A DNA stretch of 38,860 bases, from assembly GCA_009839835.1 (NCBI GenBank), contig VXOY01000032.1, positions 1 to 38,860 on the forward strand. Reading direction: 5' to 3'. The notes beneath the pieces were generated by a model. The model saw only the letters and a list, made by a program, of their open reading frames with translations. It had not been told where the DNA came from and did no database searches. This document shows, in pieces, positions 34,755 through 38,860 of the stretch. The DNA is from Candidatus Spechtbacteria bacterium SB0662_bin_43 (GTDB lineage Bacteria; Patescibacteriota; Minisyncoccia; Spechtbacterales; 2-12-FULL-38-22). The translations under genes and the position numbers were made by a program. The first letter of the stretch is position 1; each line of letters begins with the position of its first letter.

Positions 34755-35054
34755 ACACACTGGAATCTGGAATATGGAACAAAAATAAAAACAGGCAGAT
34801 GGGTTGGTAGGGATACAATTCTTTCAAAAGGTATCGTCAAGGAGTGATTGAAATTAACTGATTTTAGAAAACACGCATTTTTGGGGATAATTCGGTGTTT
34901 TGAATATTTAATTTCAACCCCCTTGAAATTAAATGAAAGTACGAAACGGCTATGGATATAAAAAGATACCTTTGGTAGAGAAGAATCAATAACACAGAAT
35001 TTGGTCGTACTGAGTTAAGAACATAAATAGGTTCATAGATAAGATTAAAGAGTA
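34755..35054. other. Gene-free stretch with one perfect hairpin
   Basis: No credible ORF is seen between the polypyrimidine tract and the terminator at 35055. The stretch is AT-rich and contains ATTTAATTTCAA, CCCCC, TTGAAATTAAAT (34906-34934), a perfect 12-bp hairpin. A related TTGAAATTAA-like string (GATTGAAATTAACTG) occurs at about 34847. Role unknown. Confidence 0.55.
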
Positions 35055-35081
35055 AATCCCCCCGCTTGTAGCGGGGGGATT
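35055..35081 (-). terminator. GC-rich terminator of the small zinc-ribbon-like gene
   Basis: AATCCCCCCGC, loop of 5, GCGGGGGGATT: an 11-bp stem beginning 5 bases past the stop codon at 35087 on the minus strand. The following sequence TACTCTTTAATC is only weakly U-rich. Confidence 0.65.
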
Positions 35082-35086
35082 ACCCC

Positions 35087-35374
35087 TCAGAGAAGGAGAG
35101 GAGAGTGCGGCTCCAGGATGTCGCCATCAAATGGCTCCAGGTAGTAGTCAAGGATAGGTCTTCCGTCGTCATGGATGTCAACGGTGTACCACCCTTTTCG
35201 AACCCACCACTCTGGGTGACCATAGTGCTTCTCACAGAGCCTGCAAAAGAATGCTTTACAGGGATTTCTCGCTCCCCTCTCCTTTGCTCGCACCCCATTC
35301 ATCACAACATTGCGATGCCTGGGACACTTCACCTCTCTGCGTCCTGGTACTATATGAGGTCGAATTCCAGGCAT
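35087..35374 (-). CDS. Small hypothetical protein with zinc-ligand-like cysteines
   Basis: The 95 residues include VKCPRHRNVV and NPCKAFFCRLCEKHYGHPEW, i.e. CxxH followed by CxxxxCxxCxxxH spacing, which looks like a zinc-binding knuckle. A C-terminal part rich in Trp, Tyr and Asp follows (VRKGWYTVDIHDDGRPILDY). A strong Shine-Dalgarno-like GGGAGG lies about 5 bases before the ATG, and a terminator follows the stop, so it reads as a complete single-gene unit. The overlapping ORF 35080-35298 in another frame lacks these supports. The base composition is more GC-rich than its surroundings. Family not recognised; recent arrival is possible. Confidence 0.62.
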   Translation of the reverse strand: MPGIRPHIVPGRREVKCPRHRNVVMNGVRAKERGARNPCKAFFCRLCEKHYGHPEWWVRKGWYTVDIHDDGRPILDYYLEPFDGDILEPHSPLLL

Positions 35375-35465
35375 CTCTGCCTCCCTTCAGTACATTCTTT
35401 ATAACATATTTTCAAAAAAAGTCAATACCTATAGCGCCCCTCAATTATTGACTATGACACATATA

Positions 35466-35494
35466 TTGACATAAAGCATATAGTATGTTATGCT
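35466..35494 (+). promoter_or_regulatory. Promoter of the mini transcription unit
   Basis: TTGACA (35466-35471), a 17-base spacer, TATGCT (35489-35494). The -35 is perfect. Transcription should begin near 35501, about 28 bases before the small ORF. Confidence 0.65.
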
Positions 35495-35528
35495 ATATAT
35501 ACCTGTCAGCAGTTAGAAAGGATACGAG

Positions 35529-35591
35529 ATGGACGCCGAGATTGCGACGCTCGCAATCCTTGCTGGGCTTTTCGTTCTCAGTCTGTTGTGA
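35529..35591 (+). CDS. 20-residue hydrophobic peptide (too short for the ORF track)
   Basis: The ORF encodes MDAEIATLAILAGLFVLSLL and stops at TGA. An AGAAAGG Shine-Dalgarno-like site lies about 7 bases before the ATG, a promoter with a perfect -35 lies upstream, and a terminator follows. The peptide has two acidic residues at the start and then one uninterrupted hydrophobic helix long enough to span a membrane. It could be a small membrane peptide, for example of the type I toxin kind, or a leader peptide. It is more GC-rich than the flanking pilin genes. The transcription signals are better evidence than the peptide itself. Confidence 0.55.
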   Translation: MDAEIATLAILAGLFVLSLL

Positions 35592-35604
35592 TTGCAGCAC
35601 TCTT

Positions 35605-35638
35605 GCAGAGGAGAGTATAAACCCTCTGCTTTTGTTTT
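35605..35638 (+). terminator. Terminator of the mini transcription unit
   Basis: GCAGAGG, an 11-base loop, CCTCTGC, then TTTTGTTTT. It begins 14 bases after the stop of the 20-residue ORF. With the promoter at 35466 it defines an RNA of roughly 135 bases. Confidence 0.75.
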
Positions 35639-35710
35639 AATACAATTATTCGGATCTACCCATTGCCTCAACCCTTCTTGTGTAATGTATGCTCCGCAAC
35701 AGAGCATATA

Positions 35711-35751
35711 AACATAATGAACAATTATGGTTTTACCTTGATTGAGTTACT
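35711..35751 (+). repeat. Pilin 5' inverted repeat, left copy (41 bp perfect)
   Basis: The sequence starting AACATAATGAACAATTATGG is identical for 41 bases to the reverse complement of 36836-36876, and similarity of about 80 percent continues for a further 50 bases into the two genes. The upstream sequences differ, so identity starts just before the ATG. It covers the start codon, the leader and the first half of the pilin transmembrane helix. Confidence 0.9.
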
Positions 35752-36256
35752 TGTTGTGATTGCAATTATAGGAACTCTATCTACGATAGGTTTCATTGCT
35801 CTTACATCCTCACAAGAGGGGGCAAATGAGTCCGTGACGGTTAGTGAGTTGCAAACAATACGGTCTGCAATCACTATTAACTATGTATCAGCGGCTGGAC
35901 TACCAGAGGTCGTGGGTGGTAAAGGGGCTATAAAACTAAAGACAAGTACATCGGCAGGTATTTTGGGATGTGAGTTGGCGAATACCGCAAGCTCTATTGG
36001 CACAAAGTTGGCAGGAAAGGTTGAGGGTATTGATTGGAGCAAATATGTGTTCTGTGCTGATAAAGCAGGAAAAGGAGACGGGGCAAGAACGGTTTTGATT
36101 GGTACAGTTGCGGGAGGAGCATTGGATTCAAAACACACATTCTTGGGTGGTAGCGCAAAAGATGTAGTGCCTGTAGGAAATGGAGTAGTAGGCTTAGATT
36201 GTAGCCTAAAAACAGCACCTACAAAAACGATACCCTGTATAAAAATAGAGAAATAA
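35717..36256 (+). CDS. Type IV pilin-like protein 1
   Basis: I start at 35717 (MNNYG), not at 35663, because the prepilin leader MNNYG followed by FTLIELLVVIAIIGTLSTIG is the complete type III signal: cleavage after Gly5, Phe as first mature residue, Glu5 of the mature protein. The mature part has about 175 residues with Cys in GCELANT, VFCADK, LDCSLK and IPCIKI, likely two disulfides, and a Gly/Thr-rich globular domain. It could be a major or minor pilin, assembled by PilD/PilC-type machinery not in this window. The first 41 bases are identical to the convergent pilin gene. A bidirectional terminator follows. Confidence 0.88.
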   Translation: MNNYGFTLIELLVVIAIIGTLSTIGFIALTSSQEGANESVTVSELQTIRSAITINYVSAAGLPEVVGGKGAIKLKTSTSAGILGCELANTASSIGTKLAGKVEGIDWSKYVFCADKAGKGDGARTVLIGTVAGGALDSKHTFLGGSAKDVVPVGNGVVGLDCSLKTAPTKTIPCIKIEK

Positions 36257-36274
36257 CATAGTGTATTCCTCGCA

Positions 36275-36310
36275 ATACAAAAAACACCTCGTTTGAGGTG
36301 TTTTTTGTAT
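36275..36310. terminator. Bidirectional terminator between convergent pilin genes
   Basis: ATACAAAAAACACCTC, loop GTTT, GAGGTGTTTTTTGTAT: a perfect 16-bp stem with A-run and T-run symmetric, so it can stop transcripts from both sides. It lies between pilin ends at 36256 and 36337. Confidence 0.92.
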
Positions 36311-36336
36311 GATGCTATGTGCAATATGTCTATGGA

Positions 36337-36870
36337 TTACGGTGTAAGTGTTCCAACACAGTAAAGCCCTCCTGTTGTACCACCCGCTATACATGTAATT
36401 TGCTTCGGTGCTGTAGAACCACCGTATGTTCCTGCAGCCGCACCGCCATTAGGTAATGCTCCTTTTAGTGTTGTTGCTACTAAAAACTTACTTCCTGTGC
36501 CATCACTACAATAAAAGTAGTTGTCTTTATCCACGCCCGTAAGCTGTCCAATCATACTACCAAGAGGTGTTGCTGATGCTCCCGTTGTCGTTGCTGATGT
36601 CTTTGAGGTGTGGTCAGCCGCTGTGGTGTCTGTGTTTTGTCCATCTAACCTTATACAATCCTCACTTCCAGCAGTTACAATAGGATATACTCTATTTTTG
36701 GAAAGCTCAACAGTCGCTGCAGACCTTATGCTTTGTAGCTCTGCTAACCTTTTTGCATCATCTGCACCATCGCTTGCCCCACTTAGAGCCAAGAACCCAA
36801 TCGTTGATAGAGTTCCTATGATTGCAATAACTACCAGTAACTCAATCAAGGTAAAACCATAATTGTTCAT
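36337..36870 (-). CDS. Type IV pilin-like protein 2
   Basis: The start is set at 36870 (MNNYG), since the track's upstream 17 residues lie in the conserved leader region. The leader MNNYG and helix FTLIELLVVIAIIGTLSTIG are the same as in pilin 1 and the next residues (FLALSGASDGADDAKRLAEL) diverge. The C-terminal domain differs strongly: Thr/Ala/Gly-rich with Cys in EDCIRL, FYCSDG, ITCIAG and LYCVGT, keeping four cysteines. The two genes face each other, so the conserved N-terminal coding parts form an inverted repeat and the variable C-terminal parts lie inside. A GAGGG site lies about 10 bases before the ATG. The next gene upstream is a tyrosine recombinase. Confidence 0.88.
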   Translation of the reverse strand: MNNYGFTLIELLVVIAIIGTLSTIGFLALSGASDGADDAKRLAELQSIRSAATVELSKNRVYPIVTAGSEDCIRLDGQNTDTTAADHTSKTSATTTGASATPLGSMIGQLTGVDKDNYFYCSDGTGSKFLVATTLKGALPNGGAAAGTYGGSTAPKQITCIAGGTTGGLYCVGTLTP

Positions 36871-36876
36871 TATGTT
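36836..36876 (-). repeat. Pilin 5' inverted repeat, right copy
   Basis: Exact reverse complement of 35711-35751. Together the copies bracket about 1.1 kb containing both variable pilin C-terminal regions and the terminator. Confidence 0.9.
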
Positions 36877-36879
36877 AAT

Positions 36880-36930
36880 ACCCTCTTTTCTTTTTGTTTT
36901 TATCAATATGCTTGATATCATAACAGTATA
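36880..36930 (-). repeat. 51-bp pilin leader repeat, left copy
   Basis: Read on the minus strand from TATACTGTTATGATATCAAG to AAAAGAGGGT, it is identical for 51 bases to 38806-38856 on the plus strand. It includes -10-like TATACT/TATGAT, the inner dyad TATCAA-GCATA-TTGATA and the GAGGG ribosome site of pilin 2. The sequences outside differ at once on the distal side, so this is a sharply bounded repeat. The dyad resembles the paired arms of a tyrosine-recombinase core site. Confidence 0.9.
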
Positions 36931-37005
36931 TAATATAAATAATAATTAGATACTCCAATTATACCACACCGACAATAGAGGGTTATACACAAGGGGTGTC
37001 TTTTT

Positions 37006-37926
37006 TTAATTCATAACTTTTGCGACAATATTTTCTATGTCTTGTTGCCCATAATGAAGATATATTTGCGTGGTTACAATGCTTTTATGTCGCATGATTT
37101 CTTTTACAGCATACAGGTTTTGATTATGACGTAGGTATTTTGTTGCTGTATAGTGTCGCAAGGTATGGGGTGAAATAGGATATTGTACATCAGCTCGTAT
37201 GCCAGCCTTTTTAACCATATTATAAATTGCTGTACGACTCATTCTGTTCCACTTCATTGTTTTGGTGTTTTTTGATAAAAAAAGAGCTCTATTTTTTTCT
37301 GTACAACGATGAAGGTATTCTCGTATATGGTTATACGTATGCATCGTGAGAAATACAGTTTCGTTTTTACCTCCTTTACCTCGCACTGTTATGCGTGAAA
37401 CCCTCTTCAGTAACGCCTCTTGGGGTATATCCTCTCTATTGAGGGAACATAACTCGCTGACACGCAGTCCACTGGTTGCAAGAAATGATACAATAGCCCT
37501 ATCACGTAATCCTTCTATGGTAGAGGTATCAAAACTGTTGAGGATATTTTTTATCTCCCTATCGCTGAGAATAACTCTTTTGTGTGTCGTATGCTTTACG
37601 GACTCAAGTAACGCAATACGAATGTTGGCGTATTCCTGTTTGTTCAACCAAGATGCAAAACACTTATATATAGTCATAAAATAACGTATAGATGACATTG
37701 ATAATCCTTGTATTCTCATTTTTCCTATACAACTATTGATGCAATGATGATCTAAGTCTTCAATATATTCTACTTGAATATATTCTGTAAAACGGTTCAT
37801 AGCGTGTGTGTACATCAAAACACTGTTTTGCGACAATCCTCGGTCCTCACAGGAAATAAGGTACTCTTTGATGTAGTGGTTTATATGCGTTTCTCTTCTA
37901 CTCTTTGTTGTTGATTGATTTTTCAT
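37006..37926 (-). CDS. Tyrosine recombinase (XerC/XerD-like integrase)
   Basis: The 306 residues comprise an N-terminal SAM-like core-binding domain (residues 14-105) and the catalytic domain. All active-site residues are present: Arg155 in TSGLRVSEL, Lys184 in VRGKGGKNE, His254 and Arg257 in SPHTLRHYTAT, His280 in EIMRHKSIVTT, and the nucleophile Tyr289 in TQIYLHYG. Length and lack of extensions match Xer-type recombinases. As ftsK is far away and the gene sits between pilin genes and repeats, it may be a locus-specific invertase or integrase and not the chromosome dimer enzyme; this is inference. It is oriented toward pilin 2. Confidence 0.93.
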   Translation of the reverse strand: MKNQSTTKSRRETHINHYIKEYLISCEDRGLSQNSVLMYTHAMNRFTEYIQVEYIEDLDHHCINSCIGKMRIQGLSMSSIRYFMTIYKCFASWLNKQEYANIRIALLESVKHTTHKRVILSDREIKNILNSFDTSTIEGLRDRAIVSFLATSGLRVSELCSLNREDIPQEALLKRVSRITVRGKGGKNETVFLTMHTYNHIREYLHRCTEKNRALFLSKNTKTMKWNRMSRTAIYNMVKKAGIRADVQYPISPHTLRHYTATKYLRHNQNLYAVKEIMRHKSIVTTQIYLHYGQQDIENIVAKVMN

Positions 37927-38000
37927 ACTATAGTGATAATTGATACGATATTTTCATAGAGTAGATTACTATTTCGGTCAAGAAATTCGTTGCTCAAAGA

Positions 38001-38024
38001 AAAAATGCTCATCACAGCATTTTT
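38001..38024. terminator. Hairpin upstream of the recombinase gene
   Basis: AAAAATGC, an 8-base loop, GCATTTTT. On the minus strand it is followed by TTC, on the plus strand by GTTAAG, so it could stop leftward read-through from the NYN gene before the recombinase gene. Alternatively it is part of the structured RNA region beginning at 38028. Confidence 0.45.
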
Positions 38025-38027
38025 GTT

Positions 38028-38073
38028 AAGGAGTGTAAGGGTGTTAGTACCTAAGCTACTCTTTTCTTTTTTT
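38028..38073 (+). ncRNA. Terminator-like RNA element, copy 1
   Basis: Stem AAGGAGT (38028-38034) with ACTCTTT (38058-38064), a 23-base loop containing GGGTGTTAGTACCTAAGC, and T7 at 38067-38073. The loop matches copy 2 (38177-38228) at 16 of 19 positions, while the stem sequences differ but still pair. No promoter is evident in front of it. On the opposite strand the bases just past the T-run read TGT TTA AAC TAA, similar to the last codons of the NYN gene. This suggests that NYN-end-plus-element was once duplicated as a unit. Confidence 0.5.
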
Positions 38074-38133
38074 AGTTTAAACACCCTACAGTATGTATTT
38101 CGTGAAATAAAAACAGTGTGTGGATAATGCTTA

Positions 38134-38162
38134 TTGACAAAAAAATGGTGGGGATTTATAAT
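38134..38162 (+). promoter_or_regulatory. Perfect consensus sigma-70 promoter
   Basis: TTGACA (38134-38139), 17 bases, TATAAT (38157-38162): consensus at all twelve positions with ideal spacing. It points at the RNA element at 38177-38228 and at no protein gene. Start expected near 38169. Confidence 0.85.
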
Positions 38163-38168
38163 GGAGAT

Positions 38169-38228
38169 GTAACCACGAAGGGGGGCGCGAACGGTGTTGG
38201 TGCCTAAGCTACCCCTTTCTTTTTTTTT
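38169..38228 (+). ncRNA. Candidate small RNA, element copy 2
   Basis: Predicted RNA of about 60 bases from the start site of the consensus promoter to a T9 run. Stem GAAGGGGG (38177-38184) pairs with CCCCTTTC (38212-38219) through 8 pairs including one G-U. The 27-base loop holds CGGTGTTGGTGCCTAAGC. No ORF with a ribosome site is present. The RNA ends at the stop codon of the NYN gene on the opposite strand, so the two transcripts converge. The loop conservation plus stem change relative to copy 1 argues that the RNA shape matters. It matches no RNA family I recognise. Confidence 0.65.
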
Positions 38229-38712
38229 AATTTAAACGTTCGATTTTATGTTTTATAGTCGAGAGATGCATTGCGTACCTGTCTCCAATGCTTTTGTATA
38301 ATGAAGATTTGTTTTTATTAGGGAATAGTATTTTTCCGAATTTATTTTCATCAATAAGAAAATTTACCAATTTATAATAATCACCATCTCCTGAAACAAT
38401 AAAAATCTTTTCAATATCGCTTCGTTTTAGTAAGGCTTTCATAACAGAAAATACAAGATCAACATCAATGTTTCCCTTTTTAGGAGACAGCATTTTTTCA
38501 TTATGATCCTTGAATTGAAGAATATACCCAATTTGTTGTAGTGTGTTATATAAATCTGTTTTTCCCGCTTTTACATACCCAAAAAAGCAATACACCTCTT
38601 CAATATTGTATTTATCCCGTAAATAAATACGAAATTTTTTATAATCTACTCTCCACCCATATTTTTGGGTTCCATAGTATAAGTTTTGTTCATCTATAAA
38701 TGCGATATTCAT
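38227..38712 (-). CDS. NYN-domain (LabA/DUF88, PIN-like) nuclease
   Basis: The 161 residues match the NYN fold throughout: NIAFIDEQNLYYGTQK (Asp7 and Asn10), KKGNIDVDLVFSVM (Asp83, Asp85) and KIFIVSGDGDYYKLVNFLI (Asp109, Asp111), the acidic cluster that binds metal in PIN-like ribonucleases. GKILFPNKNKSSLYKSIGDR is the usual family end. Such proteins cut RNA or, in some systems, act in defence and regulation. The gene is convergent with a candidate small RNA ending exactly at its stop codon, and is divergent from what seems to be a third pilin leader at the right edge. Confidence 0.87.
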   Translation of the reverse strand: MNIAFIDEQNLYYGTQKYGWRVDYKKFRIYLRDKYNIEEVYCFFGYVKAGKTDLYNTLQQIGYILQFKDHNEKMLSPKKGNIDVDLVFSVMKALLKRSDIEKIFIVSGDGDYYKLVNFLIDENKFGKILFPNKNKSSLYKSIGDRYAMHLSTIKHKIERLN

Positions 38713-38742
38713 AGGTTTTGTTGCTTAGATATATATCTTATT

Positions 38743-38771
38743 ATTATACAGCATTTATGCTTGTTTTTCTA
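38743..38771 (-). promoter_or_regulatory. Promoter and palindrome upstream of the NYN gene
   Basis: On the minus strand TATAAT (38748-38743) is preceded at 17 bases by TAGAAA. Between them lies the palindrome AGCATAAATGCT (38761-38750), placed where a repressor could block polymerase. The leader would be about 25-30 bases. Confidence 0.45.
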
Positions 38772-38805
38772 TTTTTAGAATACATAGAATAATCGTAACT
38801 CATTG

Positions 38806-38856
38806 TATACTGTTATGATATCAAGCATATTGATAAAAACAAAAAGAAAAGAGGGT
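38806..38856 (+). repeat. 51-bp pilin leader repeat, right copy (window edge)
   Basis: Identical in inverted orientation to 36880-36930, the leader of pilin 2. It ends with GAGGGT four bases before the window stops. By analogy a third pilin gene, reading rightward, should begin within about 10-15 bases outside the window. Confidence 0.88.
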
Positions 38857-38860
38857 TTTA

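Noticed and set aside
34492-34847. Several overlapping ORFs of 84-98 residues around the polypyrimidine tract
   Set aside because: They encode only low-complexity peptides dictated by the C/T run, overlap in all frames and lack ribosome sites.
35080-35298. 72-residue minus-strand ORF overlapping the zinc-ribbon-like gene
   Set aside because: It lacks the Shine-Dalgarno site that precedes the 35374 start and overlaps that better-supported frame.
38028-38228. Integron attC sites
   Set aside because: The elements lack the RYYYAAC and GTTRRRY core sites in the right order, and the recombinase lacks room for the extra IntI-specific region; they fit better as terminator-like RNAs.
1-38860. CRISPR array or cas genes
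   Set aside because: No regularly spaced direct repeats and no Cas-like proteins were seen; the repeats present are inverted and dispersed.

Overview
The window looks like a chromosomal segment of a Candidate Phyla Radiation bacterium (Patescibacteria, most likely a Parcubacteria-type lineage). This is an inference from compact single-copy housekeeping genes, tight gene spacing, short forms of several enzymes, an isoleucyl-tRNA synthetase carrying an inserted domain, and type IV pilins with very short leaders. UGA is read as stop: pgk and ftsK both end in TGA at their normal C-termini. No database search was possible, so all names rest on motifs and family knowledge.

Layout. (1) Positions 1-1500 hold a leftward operon of small unrecognised proteins, three complete and one cut by the edge, that look like diverged winged-helix relatives. 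(2) 2039-4936 holds a nucleotidyltransferase, a DUF84/YjjX-like NTPase, a divergent small beta-carbonic-anhydrase-like protein, a family 2 glycosyltransferase and a small membrane protein. (3) 4942-18189 is a long leftward block: metG, an AI-2E family permease, an M16 peptidase, and then the operon argS-ileS-recO-(surface protein)-glyS. (4) 18219-20178 runs rightward: smpB, the tmRNA gene ssrA, infC, rpmI and rplT. (5) 20323-21415 holds a probable Panacea-type toxin-antitoxin pair. (6) 21593-24265 is dedA-tpiA-pgk, 24473-27441 is ftsK plus a RodZ-like gene, and 27594-34425 is rpoB-rpoC. (7) From about 34440 to the right edge is an accessory region. It has a 144-base polypyrimidine tract, a small zinc-ribbon-like gene, a self-contained mini transcription unit, two convergent pilin genes sharing an almost identical 5' segment, a tyrosine recombinase, two related terminator-like RNA hairpins (one behind a perfect consensus promoter) and an NYN-domain nuclease. 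At the last bases it has an inverted copy of the leader of the second pilin gene.

The most interesting part is 35.4-38.9 kb. Inverted copies of pilin 5' coding sequence (41 bp perfect, about 95 bp similar) and inverted copies of a pilin leader (51 bp perfect) sit around a complete tyrosine recombinase gene. That arrangement would suit a shufflon-like or phase-variable pilin locus. The same place encodes a candidate small RNA with TTGACA-17-TATAAT and a strong terminator, plus a diverged copy with a conserved loop and compensatory stem changes.

Other points of note are a complete histidine-phosphatase domain inside IleRS; a tmRNA gene packed between smpB and infC with a long tag ending in PVYA; a family of long inverted repeats at operon ends sharing GGATTNTACTTTTTTGTGC; and several good sigma-70-like promoters whose -10 box lies exactly 8-9 bases before the start codon, implying leaderless mRNAs.
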